Part shown: positions 1-8,521 of the stretch, piece after piece
Layout of the letters: each line of letters begins with the position of its first letter
Numbering within the stretch: position 1 is the stretch's first letter
Source: Thiotrichaceae bacterium
GTDB taxonomy: Bacteria; Pseudomonadota; Gammaproteobacteria; Beggiatoales; Beggiatoaceae
Length of the DNA stretch: 64,000 bases
Reading direction: 5' to 3'
Assembly: GCA_028688145.1 (NCBI GenBank)
Contig: JAQTYU010000009.1
Span: 1-64,000, forward strand
Translations under genes and position numbers: made by a program
The notes under the pieces: model-generated
What the model saw: the letters and a program-made list of their open reading frames with translations, nothing else
The model's database searches: none
What the model was told of the DNA's origin: nothing

Positions 1-2
1 AA

Positions 3-77
3 ATTCACGATCCGCACGAAATTCGTTTTCTCAATGAACGGCTTCAGGAATTGGAACAACAGGCGTTGTTGCCTTAA
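3..77 (+). CDS. 3' end of an unidentified gene (partial)
   Basis: The last 24 codons of a plus-strand gene enter from the left edge and stop at TAA 75-77. The residues are charged and Leu/Gln/Glu-rich, with a helical or coiled-coil look (NERLQELEQQALLP). The other two frames are stopped early or read less naturally. The family cannot be named from this tail. A small hairpin at 129-142 (CCCC-TAAA-GGGG) follows. Confidence 0.4.
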   Translation: MHDPHEIRFLNERLQELEQQALLP

Positions 78-175
78 CTGGGTTTGTCAGAAAAAGTATT
101 TTTTAAGCCCTTTCACTGCACCCCTAAATCCCCTAAAGGGGACTTTAAAGACAAAATATTGGTCGTGCCAAACAC

Positions 176-327
176 CTAAGGATATTAGCCCGCTTCTTGT
201 CTGAATCAGGATTCACAGGATTATCCAAATTAAGCAGGATTAACCCCTAGAAAATATTAAGTTTTATTCTTTATTCTGAAAATCCTTTAATCCTGTAAAT
301 CCTGATTCAGACAAACAATATCCTTAT
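176..327. repeat. Palindromic interspersed repeat, MITE-like
   Basis: Inverted arms TTGTCTGAATCAGGATT (197-213) and AATCCTGATTCAGACAA (298-314) enclose further AATCCT/AGGATT blocks. The symmetry extends outward to AAGGATATT near 178 and AATATCCTT near 319. The unit is non-coding and lies between a gene end and the convergent end of the TPR gene. It looks like a small non-autonomous palindromic element rather than a simple terminator. Confidence 0.6.
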
Positions 328-349
328 ATCTTCTGCACTACCAAAATCT

Positions 350-2023
350 CTACTGTTTAGCCCCCTTCAGGGGGTTGGGGGCTTCCGTGACGATTTTGAA
401 ATCCATTGCCCCCATTTTCAATGGTGATATTTTACCCGTCTGAACCATAAGAGCCGCTTCTAAATGCTGCAATTTTATTTTTATGTCTTTGGCTTTTGTA
501 CTGCCTAAATATTCATATAAATCAAGACTTTTTTGATAATAAATACTGGCGTTGGCTAAATCTCCTCGTTTTTCATAAATAAGCCCTAAATTATAATAAG
601 CATCAGTTATATGATCCTTATGGTCCAACTCTTCAAAAATCGCCAAACATTGTTGATACATCTGCTCTGCTTGTTTTAAATCACCACGGATTCGATACAT
701 ATTCCCCCAATTAAGGTAAACTACAGCCATCCCTTCTTTAGCTCCTAACTTTTTATGAATACACAAACTTTTCTCATACATTTGCCCAGCAAGATGAAAT
801 CCACCACGGTTTTGATATACACTCCCTAACGTGTCGCAAACATGAGCTATCCATTTCTTTTGTCCTAATTGCTCATAAATAGCCAAGCTTTGTTCACACA
901 TATCTTTAGCACGATCTAAATCGCCTTGAATGTAATATACACCTCCCAAATTCTGGTAATTAGCAGCGATACCTGAGCGGCTTCCTAATTCTTTTTCAAT
1001 TGCTAAACTTTTCTCATACATTTGTATGCCACGATTTAAATCACCCTGAATTTTATAAATATTTCCCAAGTTACCGTAATTAGCAGCAAGTCCCTTCTTG
1101 TTTTCTAATTTTTCATAAATAGCCAAACTTTGCTTGTGCAATTGTTTAGCTTGTTTTAATTCTCCTTGCTCTCTATAAATAACTCCTAACTGATTATAAC
1201 TATCAGCAATACCAGCTTTATCATTCATTTCTTTGTAGATAGTCAAACTTTGTTCATTCAATTGTTTTGCTCGTTTTAAGTCACCTTGGGTTTCATAAAT
1301 ATTACCAAGGTTTCTATAGGATTTAGCTTCAAACACCTTATTTTCTTGTTCAATCGCCAATTTCAAAACCTGTTGAAAAGCCTGTTCTGCCTCAGAAAGT
1401 TCACCAATTCGCTCTAATAATATTCCTAATCGATTCCAATCCTCCACACTCTCAGGCTCTAACTCCACCACACGACGATAAGCCTGCAAAGCCTCCTGTG
1501 TATTTTCCTGAAAAGCCAATGCGCCCTGATGCCTTGCCGCAGTTGCTGCTTCTTTTAAAGCTGCTTTTCCCTCAGCAAGTTTTTCTTCAGAAATTTTCTT
1601 AAAGATTGCTTGGGCTTTGCTGCTGTCGCCTTTCTCCAAAGCAGCAAAAGCTTCATCAATGACTTGGGGCGGCGCATTGGTTTTGGATAAAGCTGTCAAT
1701 GCTTCAGTTAAGGCTTCGATTTGCTTATCTTTCATGTCTAATGCCGCTTGATCTCTATGCAGCAGAATATTGACCAGTTTGGCGATATAACGCGGCGAAT
1801 CATGACGTTTCCATTCCTGTACAAAACCTAATGCAAAACCTAAAGCAATCACAAATAAGCTTATCAAAAAACCATAATCCGATAACTTATGAAGCAAAGT
1901 ATTGCTATCGGCAGCAGAAACCGTCGTCAACAAACCTGATTGCAACAAAACAGAAAGCCCCCCAAAAAACAGCATCAATACTATGCCGATTAAAATCAGA
2001 GGAGATTTAGAAACCGCTTTCAT
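350..2023 (-). CDS. Membrane-anchored TPR (kinesin-light-chain-type) repeat protein
   Basis: A 557-residue protein with two hydrophobic segments near the N terminus (about residues 8-30 and 50-68). A charged helical linker with one isolated TPR-like block follows (about 110-220). About seven tandem 40-residue TPR units then follow (about 230-510), recognisable by recurring NLGNIYxxQGDLxxA and QSLAIYExL patterns. TPR arrays of this type are protein-interaction scaffolds. The anchor implies an inner-membrane protein with a cytoplasmic TPR domain, although topology is inferred. The start ATG overlaps the stop of the upstream small membrane gene (ATGA), so the pair is translationally coupled. No catalytic domain is visible. 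Confidence 0.85.
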   Translation of the reverse strand: MKAVSKSPLILIGIVLMLFFGGLSVLLQSGLLTTVSAADSNTLLHKLSDYGFLISLFVIALGFALGFVQEWKRHDSPRYIAKLVNILLHRDQAALDMKDKQIEALTEALTALSKTNAPPQVIDEAFAALEKGDSSKAQAIFKKISEEKLAEGKAALKEAATAARHQGALAFQENTQEALQAYRRVVELEPESVEDWNRLGILLERIGELSEAEQAFQQVLKLAIEQENKVFEAKSYRNLGNIYETQGDLKRAKQLNEQSLTIYKEMNDKAGIADSYNQLGVIYREQGELKQAKQLHKQSLAIYEKLENKKGLAANYGNLGNIYKIQGDLNRGIQMYEKSLAIEKELGSRSGIAANYQNLGGVYYIQGDLDRAKDMCEQSLAIYEQLGQKKWIAHVCDTLGSVYQNRGGFHLAGQMYEKSLCIHKKLGAKEGMAVVYLNWGNMYRIRGDLKQAEQMYQQCLAIFEELDHKDHITDAYYNLGLIYEKRGDLANASIYYQKSLDLYEYLGSTKAKDIKIKLQHLEAALMVQTGKISPLKMGAMDFKIVTEAPNPLKGAKQ

Positions 2024-2325
2024 TCAGATTTTTCCGATTTTTTGCGGCGAGTCACAGGATTTTTGGGCGGTTCTTCACGCTTAAAAAAAGAATACGCAAA
2101 AGACAACAGCAGAATTAGCACGATAATAATCAAACCATGATACAACAGCGTATTCAGCAAACCCGCGCTGTGCTCCTGATTCACCTGCGACAACAAACCC
2201 GAATGCAGCAAAGTTTGATATAAACCAAAGAGAAGAAATAACGCAATTCCCACTAACACCAAGGGAAATGGCGGGCGCAACCGCTTCACGATTTTGGCAA
2301 ACAACAACATAATTTGCTCAGGCAT
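2020..2325 (-). CDS. Small two-TM membrane protein, paralogous to the TPR protein's N-terminal anchor
   Basis: About 101 residues if started at the ATG at 2325. An upstream non-ATG extension to 2391 is open but has no better ribosome site. Two hydrophobic segments flank a conserved LLHSGLL-type loop, and a basic tail (TRRKKSEKSE) ends the protein. The layout P-L-x-L-x-GI-x-L-x-L-FG, then LLxSGLL, then LL-x-L-x-x-G, matches the anchor of the following TPR protein. This indicates an internal duplication. It overlaps the TPR gene by 4 bases (ATGA). The function is unknown. The two anchors could form a membrane complex, which is inference. Confidence 0.75.
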   Translation of the reverse strand: MPEQIMLLFAKIVKRLRPPFPLVLVGIALFLLFGLYQTLLHSGLLSQVNQEHSAGLLNTLLYHGLIIIVLILLLSFAYSFFKREEPPKNPVTRRKKSEKSE

Positions 2326-2546
2326 AATCGACTCTTTCGGATGAAAAATCTTAAGATGAAATACTTTAACAGCAAGGGGAATTGTGCACAAGATTGCAAG
2401 CTAACAGCCTCTTAAACCCATGACAGAAATATCAATTGATAAGCACAGTTTTCGCCAGAAAATGCCTCTCATGTGACACTCTCCGTGGCATAGAGTATAT
2501 TATGAAGTTATGTTAGAAAAATTTATTATTCTAGGAGGATTGTACT

Positions 2547-3908
2547 GTGTCTATTTTTAGAGCATACGACATTCGCGGGATTGTGGGCGACACCTTAACG
2601 CCTGAAATCGTAACCCAAATTGGGAAATCGATTGGGAGCGAAGCCGAGGCACGCGGTCAAAAAACCGTGGTGGTTGCCCGTGATGGCAGATTATCAGGGC
2701 CGAGTTTAATTGCTGCCTTGACGGAAGGTTTACGCGCTGCGGGGCGTGACGTGATTGATATTGGCATGGTGCCTACACCCGTGTTGTATTTTGCAACTCA
2801 CTATTTAAAAACGGGCAGCGGCGTGATGCTGACGGGCAGCCATAATCCACCCGATTATAATGGCTTAAAAATCATGCTCGGGGGCGACACCTTATCAGGC
2901 GATGCAATTCTGGCATTGAAAACGCGGATTGATAAAGCCCAATTTGTACACGGCGCGGGCAAAGTCGAACAACAAGATATTGCTCAGGCTTATATTGAGC
3001 GCGTCACCAAAGATGTGAAATTATCACGTCCTTTTAAAGTCGTGGTGGATTGTGGCAATGGCGTGGCGGGCGTATTAGCTCCAAAATTAATCCGTGCCTT
3101 GGGTTGTGAAGTCATTGAATTATTTTGCGAAATTGATGGCAAATTCCCCAATCATCACCCTGACCCCAGCCAACCCAAAAATTTGGAAGATGTGATCGCC
3201 GCTGTGCATCAACACAAAGCCGATTTAGGTTTAGCCTTTGATGGCGATGGCGACCGTTTGGGTGTGATTGATTCTAAAGGCAATGTGATTTGGCCTGACC
3301 GTCAAATGATGTTGTATGCAGGCGACATTTTGAAACGTAATCCCGGTGCGAAGATTATTTTTGATGTGAAATGCAGCAGTCATTTGGGCAATTCCATCAC
3401 CCAACACGGCGGCACGCCCGTGATGTGGAAAACGGGACATTCTTTTATCAAAGCTAAGATTAAAGAATCAGGCGCGTTACTCGGTGGCGAAATGAGTGGA
3501 CATATTTTCTTCAAAGAACGTTGGTACGGCTTTGATGATGCGCTCTACACCGCAGCACGTTTGCTCGAAATTCTGTCTAAAGATAAGCGTCCACCGCATG
3601 AAGTCTTTATGGACTTGCCTGATGCGGTGAATACGCCTGAACTAAAATTGGATATGCGCGAAGGCGAACATTTCAAATTTATGCAACGTATTCAAGACAG
3701 TTTGCGTTTTGAAGATGCCGAGATTTCTACGATTGACGGCGTGCGCGCAGACTTTTGTGATGGCTGGGGTTTAGTGCGTCCTTCTAATACAACGCCTTGT
3801 TTAGTTTTCCGTTTTGAAGCGGATAACGAAGACGCTTTAGACTATATTAAAGATCAATTCCGCCGTCAGTTGCTGGAATTAGACCCCAGCTTAACGCTAC
3901 CCTTCTAA
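2547..3908 (+). CDS. algC: Phosphomannomutase/phosphoglucomutase (AlgC type)
   Basis: A 453-residue alpha-D-phosphohexomutase that interconverts hexose-6-phosphate and hexose-1-phosphate (mannose and glucose). It supplies GDP-mannose, UDP-glucose and related precursors for surface polysaccharides. Visible motifs are the phosphoserine loop TGSHNPP with Ser98, the Mg2+ loop DGDGDR at about 232-237, the sugar-binding GEMSGH at about 315, and the phosphate-binding RPSNTTP near residue 414. The start is GTG at 2547 with a strong AGGAGG at 2533-2538. The length matches the PMM/PGM family. An exact split between AlgC (dual) and ManB (mannose only) is not decidable by eye, but the length and motifs favour the dual enzyme. 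Confidence 0.85.
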   Translation: MSIFRAYDIRGIVGDTLTPEIVTQIGKSIGSEAEARGQKTVVVARDGRLSGPSLIAALTEGLRAAGRDVIDIGMVPTPVLYFATHYLKTGSGVMLTGSHNPPDYNGLKIMLGGDTLSGDAILALKTRIDKAQFVHGAGKVEQQDIAQAYIERVTKDVKLSRPFKVVVDCGNGVAGVLAPKLIRALGCEVIELFCEIDGKFPNHHPDPSQPKNLEDVIAAVHQHKADLGLAFDGDGDRLGVIDSKGNVIWPDRQMMLYAGDILKRNPGAKIIFDVKCSSHLGNSITQHGGTPVMWKTGHSFIKAKIKESGALLGGEMSGHIFFKERWYGFDDALYTAARLLEILSKDKRPPHEVFMDLPDAVNTPELKLDMREGEHFKFMQRIQDSLRFEDAEISTIDGVRADFCDGWGLVRPSNTTPCLVFRFEADNEDALDYIKDQFRRQLLELDPSLTLPF

Positions 3909-3921
3909 GCTATTCAAGCTT

Positions 3922-3948
3922 TCCCACGGTGCTAAAAATGCCGTGGGA
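3922..3948 (+). terminator. Hairpin after the phosphohexomutase gene
   Basis: TCCCACGG and CCGTGGGA form an 8-bp stem around an 11-base A-rich loop between the mutase and mutM. There is no U-tract, so it is at best an attenuator or a 3'-end stabilising hairpin. Confidence 0.4.
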
Positions 3949-3972
3949 GTGCTTCAATCCTGTGCCAACATC

Positions 3973-4788
3973 ATGCCCGAATTACCCGAAGTTGAAACCA
4001 CCTGCCGAGGCATTGCGCCACATTTGTTGGGACAAACATTCCAACAAGTGAAAGTTTATCAACCACGTTTGCGCTGGGCGATTCCTGAAGATTTTGCTGA
4101 AATTATCACGGGGCAAGTTGTTCACAGCGTGCAGCGGCGTGCAAAATATATTTTAATTCAATTAGATACTGGCTATTTAATCTTGCATTTAGGGATGTCT
4201 GGCAGCGTGCGGATTGTGCCGACAGATGACCCTTTGAAAAAACACGATCATGTTAGCCTGCAATTCAGTGCCACGCATTGCCTGCGCTATCACGACCCGC
4301 GTCGTTTTGGCTGTTTATTGTGGGCGACGGGAGAGATCATGCAACATCCTTTATTAAGCAAATTAGGCATTGAACCCTTACACGATGAATTCACAGGCGA
4401 ATATTTGCAGCAACGCGCGACAAAACGGCAGATTGCGGTAAAAACTTTCATCATGTCGCAAGCGGTGGTGGTGGGAGTCGGCAACATTTATGCAAGTGAA
4501 GCTTTGTTTTTAGCAAAAATTCATCCGCAACGCCCCGCCAATCAAGTCAGTGCGGCGGAATATAATGAATTAGTGCGGCATATTCGCAGCGTGTTGCGGG
4601 CTGCGATTGAGCAAGGCGGCACAACTTTACGAGATTTCACCAACAGTGAAGGCAAGGCGGGCTATTTTCAGCAAACTTTGCAGGTTTATGGACGGGCGGG
4701 ACAGCCTTGTGTGCACTGCGGACAGCCGATTATGCAGCAAGTCATCACCCAACGTTCCAGCTTCTTTTGCAAACAATGTCAACAATAA
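3973..4788 (+). CDS. mutM: Formamidopyrimidine-DNA glycosylase (Fpg/MutM)
   Basis: A 271-residue bifunctional glycosylase/AP lyase that removes 8-oxoguanine and FaPy lesions. The start is fixed by the obligatory MPELPEVE terminus, because Pro2 is the catalytic nucleophile once Met is removed; upstream in-frame codons are therefore excluded. The helix-two-turn-helix region is around residues 130-220. The C-terminal zinc finger is complete, with two CxxC pairs (CVHC and CKQC at the extreme C terminus). It lies 64 bases after the mutase gene and 24 bases before the next gene. Confidence 0.95.
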   Translation: MPELPEVETTCRGIAPHLLGQTFQQVKVYQPRLRWAIPEDFAEIITGQVVHSVQRRAKYILIQLDTGYLILHLGMSGSVRIVPTDDPLKKHDHVSLQFSATHCLRYHDPRRFGCLLWATGEIMQHPLLSKLGIEPLHDEFTGEYLQQRATKRQIAVKTFIMSQAVVVGVGNIYASEALFLAKIHPQRPANQVSAAEYNELVRHIRSVLRAAIEQGGTTLRDFTNSEGKAGYFQQTLQVYGRAGQPCVHCGQPIMQQVITQRSSFFCKQCQQ

Positions 4789-4812
4789 TGATCCATCATT
4801 AAGGGGAAGCGT

Positions 4813-5181
4813 ATGAAAAAGATTATTCTGCTGGTTAGTAGTTGTTTATTGGCAAGCAATGCGTTTGCCGCACCAAAAGTGAATTGTAGCGATCCACAAG
4901 CCACGCCCGAAATTAACTATTGCGCTGAACAAGCCTATCAAGCCGCTGATAAATTGCTCAATGCCAATTACAAAAAGTTGGTCGCCACGTTAACCGATAA
5001 TGCGGAAAAAGAGCGTTTAGTCAGTGCGCAACGGGCTTGGATGAGTTTTCGCGACAAACATTGTGAATTTGAAACCACACCGATGCGTGACGGCACAGGC
5101 TACAGCGGCTATTTATCCGCTTGTTTGGAAGAGTTGACCAAGTCACGCGCTGAAGCTTTGAAGAAATTGTTGGATCGTTAA
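4813..5181 (+). CDS. Exported DUF1311/LprI-type small protein
   Basis: A 122-residue protein with a clear Sec signal peptide (MKKIILLVSSCLLASNAFAA). The DUF1311/LprI-like domain carries paired Cys residues (CSD, CAEQ, HCEF, SACLEE) and the QRAWMSFRDKHC signature. Members are periplasmic; some are linked to lysozyme inhibition, but the role here is not established. The start ATG at 4813 has AGGGGAAG just upstream. A terminator hairpin follows at 5206. Confidence 0.8.
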   Translation: MKKIILLVSSCLLASNAFAAPKVNCSDPQATPEINYCAEQAYQAADKLLNANYKKLVATLTDNAEKERLVSAQRAWMSFRDKHCEFETTPMRDGTGYSGYLSACLEELTKSRAEALKKLLDR

Positions 5182-5205
5182 ATTATGCTCTGATGTGGGT
5201 TTAGC

Positions 5206-5233
5206 TTCCCCCTTTTTTAAAGGGGGAATTTTT
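5206..5233 (+). terminator. Rho-independent terminator
   Basis: TTCCCCCTT pairs with AAGGGGGAA through a T/A-rich loop and is followed by TTTTT. It lies 24 bases after the DUF1311 gene. Confidence 0.75.
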
Positions 5234-5374
5234 AGCCCGTATGGAGCATAGCGGAATGCGGAGGAATTTTAGGTTTTTAAAAACGAATTCGCGCTTGTGA
5301 AAATTAGTTTAATCGGTTTTAATAACTGTGTTCACTTGCGTGATCACAGCCATTGGAGGCAGTCTTAAGTTATC

Positions 5375-5578
5375 ATGAAAAATCTCAGTGATTATCCGAT
5401 TAATGAGTTAAAACTTATCTATACTCTATTACACGCTCAGCTTTCAAGTAACAGCGCGTTAATGGACTCCCAGCTTTTACAAGATTTGCAACATCACTTG
5501 CTAAAACAAGCGGTGCAAGAAGGTATCGACGTCACCACCCATACCTTATGGGCAAGCTGGCTACACCGCAAAACCTAA
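5375..5578 (+). CDS. Small hypothetical protein heading the aat-bpt operon
   Basis: A 67-residue, mostly helical hydrophilic protein with no signal peptide or recognised motif. It starts at ATG 5375 and ends 9 bases before aat, so co-transcription is likely. GGAGG lies about 17 bases upstream of the start, which is rather far. The family is not recognised. Its position suggests a connection with N-degron tagging, but that is context only. Confidence 0.55.
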   Translation: MKNLSDYPINELKLIYTLLHAQLSSNSALMDSQLLQDLQHHLLKQAVQEGIDVTTHTLWASWLHRKT

Positions 5579-5587
5579 TGAATCACC

Positions 5588-6313
5588 ATGTTTGAGCTGT
5601 ATCGCATCGCGCGCAACATGCCCGCAGACGCATTTCCGCCCATAGAAATGGCGTTAGCAGACCCTGATGGGCTATTAGCCGTCGGGGGAGATTTGAGCGT
5701 GCCACGATTGTTGGCAGGTTATCGGCGGGGCATTTTTCCGTGGTATAACGAAGGTGATCCGATTTTATGGTGGTCACCCAGCGAACGCATGGTGTTATTT
5801 CCCGAACAATTAAAAATCTCGCGCAGCCTGCGTAAAAATTTGCGTCATCGCGATTTTAGTTTTCGCACTGATACCGCATTTAAAGAAGTCATGCTCGGCT
5901 GTGCTGCACCGCGTGGCGAAGAATATGGCACTTGGATCACCCCAGAAATGTTAGCCGCCTATTGTGAGTTAAACCGTCGGGGCATTGCCCACAGTTTTGA
6001 ATGCTGGCAAGCAGGAAAATTGGTGGGTGGTTTATACGGTGTGGTTTTGGGAAAAGTCTTTTTTGGCGAGTCGATGTTTCACCGCGTGCGCGATGCTTCA
6101 AAAGCCACACTTGCCGCCGCCGTCACCCAATTGCAACGCTGGGGTTTTGAATTGATTGATTGTCAGCTTCACACCCCCCATTTAGCAAGCTTAGGTGCAT
6201 GTCCCCTGACGCGAGGCGATTATCGCCGTTTATTAGATGTGCTTTGTCTTGAACCCAGTTATACGGGGGAATGGACGCTGGATGCTGATGTTTTACAAGG
6301 CAATTGGATATGA
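5588..6313 (+). CDS. aat: Leucyl/phenylalanyl-tRNA--protein transferase
   Basis: A 241-residue cytoplasmic enzyme that transfers Leu or Phe from aminoacyl-tRNA to N-terminal Lys or Arg, marking proteins for ClpS/ClpAP. Family hallmarks are YRRGIFPWYN, DPILWWSP, the GGLYGVVLGKVFFGESMF block and a DCQLHTPHLASLG stretch near the C terminus. The length is close to E. coli Aat (234). Its stop overlaps the bpt start (ATGA), so the two transferases are coupled. Confidence 0.95.
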   Translation: MFELYRIARNMPADAFPPIEMALADPDGLLAVGGDLSVPRLLAGYRRGIFPWYNEGDPILWWSPSERMVLFPEQLKISRSLRKNLRHRDFSFRTDTAFKEVMLGCAAPRGEEYGTWITPEMLAAYCELNRRGIAHSFECWQAGKLVGGLYGVVLGKVFFGESMFHRVRDASKATLAAAVTQLQRWGFELIDCQLHTPHLASLGACPLTRGDYRRLLDVLCLEPSYTGEWTLDADVLQGNWI

Positions 6314-7032
6314 ATACACGGACACAATTTAATCTTTATTCGACCCCGCCCCACGAATGCACCTATTTAAGCCGTCGCCAAGCGACCACGGTGTTTATTG
6401 ACCCGCATTTCCCCAAAGACGCGCATTTATATAATATTCTTTCACAACATGGTTTTAGACGCAGCGGCGAACATTTATACCGTCCGCATTGCCAAGGTTG
6501 CCAAGCCTGTTTAGCGGTGCGAATTCCTGTTAAGCAATTTAAAATGCGGCGTTCGCAAAAACGTGTCTTTCAAAGAAATCAAGATATTACGGTCAAGGCG
6601 GTGCGCAGTGGTTTCAAACAAGAACATTTTGAATTATATAGCCGTTATTTAGAACAACGCCATCGCGGCGGCGGCATGGATAACCCCAGCACAGACAGTT
6701 ATTTGCAATTTTTAACTAGTCTGTGGGCAAATACTATTTTTTATGAATTTCGTCTAAAAGAACAATTAGTTGCGGTTGCCGTGGTCGATATTTATGAAGA
6801 TGCCTTTTCAGCAATTTATACCTTCTTTGACCCTGATTATCCACAGCGTAGCCTTGGCGTATTTGCGATTTTGTGGGAAATTCATGAAGCCGTTCGGCAC
6901 GGTATGAATTATGTTTATCTAGGCTATTTTATTAAAGAATGCCGTAAAATGAATTATAAAACTGAATATAGTCCATTGGAATATTATCATGAAGGCGCGT
7001 GGAGTCTTCTGGATGTCGATGCACTCGACTAA
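6310..7032 (+). CDS. bpt: Aspartate/glutamate leucyltransferase (Bpt, N-degron)
   Basis: A 240-residue member of the R-transferase family, Bpt subgroup. It transfers Leu to N-terminal Asp or Glu, creating a ClpS-recognised destabilising residue. Visible hallmarks are an N-terminal CTYL, the FRRSGEHLYRPHC...CQAC cysteine cluster at about residues 54-71, SRYLEQRHRGGGM, FYTFFDPDY, and the C-terminal YLGYFIKECRKMNYK. The ATG at 6310 overlaps the aat stop by 4 bases and is preferred to a TTG two codons upstream. Together with Aat it covers secondary destabilising Lys, Arg, Asp and Glu. Confidence 0.92.
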   Translation: MNTRTQFNLYSTPPHECTYLSRRQATTVFIDPHFPKDAHLYNILSQHGFRRSGEHLYRPHCQGCQACLAVRIPVKQFKMRRSQKRVFQRNQDITVKAVRSGFKQEHFELYSRYLEQRHRGGGMDNPSTDSYLQFLTSLWANTIFYEFRLKEQLVAVAVVDIYEDAFSAIYTFFDPDYPQRSLGVFAILWEIHEAVRHGMNYVYLGYFIKECRKMNYKTEYSPLEYYHEGAWSLLDVDALD

Positions 7033-7105
7033 AATATCACGCATTTTTTAAAAGCTTGCGTGGCTAACTCCTGATTTTTATTTATCTTTATCGAGCTGAA
7101 TTTCT

Positions 7106-8062
7106 ATGAATAAACCCTCATCCTCTCTCAAAGTGGGCGAAGCACAACGTGGGGCTGAAAAAACCGCACGCATTCCGATTAAAATCATTCCCAGCGAAGC
7201 CAAAGCCGCGCCTAAACCCGAGTGGATACGGATTAAAGTGCCGTCAGGTTCTGCGGTCAGCGATTTGAAACAAGTGTTGCGTGAACACCGTTTGCACACG
7301 GTTTGTGAAGAAGCGGCTTGCCCCAATTTGAATGAATGTTTTTCGGGCGGTACTGCGACTTTTATGATTATGGGCGATATTTGCACGCGCCGCTGTCCGT
7401 TTTGCGATGTGGCACACGGTCGCCCCGAGCCTTTGGATGCGGAAGAACCTTTAAATCTCGCGAAAACGGTTGCCGCAATGAAATTAAATTATGTGGTGGT
7501 GACTTCGGTAGACCGCGATGATTTACGCGATGGCGGCGCAGGGCATTTTGTGGATTGTATTCGGGCAGTGCGTGAACACTCGCCAAAAACGCGGATTGAA
7601 GTTTTAGTGCCTGATTTTCGTGGGCGCATGGAACGGGCTTTAGAAATTATGCACGCCGCGCCGCCTGATGTGTTTAATCACAATTTGGAAAGTGTGCCGC
7701 GTTTGTATAAAGAAGTGCGCCCCGGTGCAGATTATGCTTGGTCTTTGAAATTATTGAAAGAATTCAAAGCCGCACATCCTGATGTATTGACTAAATCAGG
7801 TTTAATGCTGGGCTTGGGCGAAGAAATTGATGAAGTATTGCAAGTCATGGCGGATTTACGCGCCCATGATTGCGAAATGCTGACGTTAGGGCAATATTTA
7901 CAACCCAGTCGCCATCATTTGGCGGTGAAACGCTATGTCACCCCCGATGAATTCGCAATGTTGGGTGAAAAAGCCAAGGAAATGGGCTTTAAACACGTTG
8001 CCAGCGCGCCTTTAGTGCGTTCTTCATATCATGCGGACAAGCAGTCTATTGGCGAGTTTTAA
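7106..8062 (+). CDS. lipA: Lipoyl synthase
   Basis: A 318-residue radical-SAM enzyme that inserts two sulfurs into octanoyl-lipoyl domains. The sacrificial auxiliary cluster ligands are Cys67, Cys72 and Cys78 ([12 protein letters not shown]). The radical SAM CxxxCxxC is Cys93, Cys97 and Cys100 (CTRRCPFC). The C-terminal RSSYHAD supplies the Ser ligand. The first 35 residues are a variable extension. No lipB lies beside it in this window. A strong terminator follows at 8083. Confidence 0.96.
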   Translation: MNKPSSSLKVGEAQRGAEKTARIPIKIIPSEAKAAPKPEWIRIKVPSGSAVSDLKQVLREHRLHTVCEEAACPNLNECFSGGTATFMIMGDICTRRCPFCDVAHGRPEPLDAEEPLNLAKTVAAMKLNYVVVTSVDRDDLRDGGAGHFVDCIRAVREHSPKTRIEVLVPDFRGRMERALEIMHAAPPDVFNHNLESVPRLYKEVRPGADYAWSLKLLKEFKAAHPDVLTKSGLMLGLGEEIDEVLQVMADLRAHDCEMLTLGQYLQPSRHHLAVKRYVTPDEFAMLGEKAKEMGFKHVASAPLVRSSYHADKQSIGEF

Positions 8063-8082
8063 GATGACTCGCGAGTGAATTT

Positions 8083-8120
8083 AGGACGGGTAGTCCTTCA
8101 AGGACTCCCCGTCCTTTTTT
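8083..8120 (+). terminator. Rho-independent terminator after lipA
   Basis: AGGACGGGTAGTCC and GGACTCCCCGTCCT form a long GC-rich stem around TTCA, followed by a T-run to 8120. Confidence 0.85.
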
Positions 8121-8199
8121 ATTAATATATTAAGTACATATCAGCAAAAAACACTGTATGATGGCTACATAATAACTTATTATAGTAATGGGAAATTTC

Positions 8200-8448
8200 A
8201 TGCGTATCATCGTTAGTTTGCTGTTATGTTTATGTGCTTTTCCTGCGGCTTATGCACAGGAAGTTTTGAGTTCTGATGTTTTGCTTGAACAACCCTATCG
8301 TGTGATGCCCCCACGACGCGAACAACGCTCTGAAGAACAACGTGCCCGACGTGAACACATGCGCGAAGAACAACGTGCCAGACGCGAGCACTTTCGTGAA
8401 AACAGACGTGATCGCCGTCGCGAGCATATCCGTGAAGAAAGACGTTAA
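8200..8448 (+). CDS. Small exported Arg/Glu-rich repeat protein
   Basis: An 82-residue protein with a Sec signal (MRIIVSLLLCLCAFPAAYAQ). The mature part, past about residue 33, is dominated by Arg and Glu in tandem EEQRARREHMR / EEQRARREHFR-type units, followed by RRDRRREHIREERR. It is strongly charged, probably one long helix. No known family is recognised. An alternative ATG lies at 8188, four codons earlier; 8200 gives the better signal peptide. It ends in a terminator at 8473. A periplasmic polyanion-binding or chaperone-like role is possible but unsupported. Confidence 0.65.
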   Translation: MRIIVSLLLCLCAFPAAYAQEVLSSDVLLEQPYRVMPPRREQRSEEQRARREHMREEQRARREHFRENRRDRRREHIREERR

Positions 8449-8472
8449 GCGTAAAATAAATTAAATAAAAAA

Positions 8473-8500
8473 GGGGCGTTAATTTAACGCCCCCTTTTTT
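8473..8500 (+). terminator. Rho-independent terminator
   Basis: GGGGCGTTA and TAACGCCCC form a perfect stem, followed by a T-run. The minus-strand gene ending at 8522 is convergent, and the A-run on the left makes the signal plausibly bidirectional. Confidence 0.85.
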
Positions 8501-8521
8501 ATATTTGAATACCTGTAAAAA

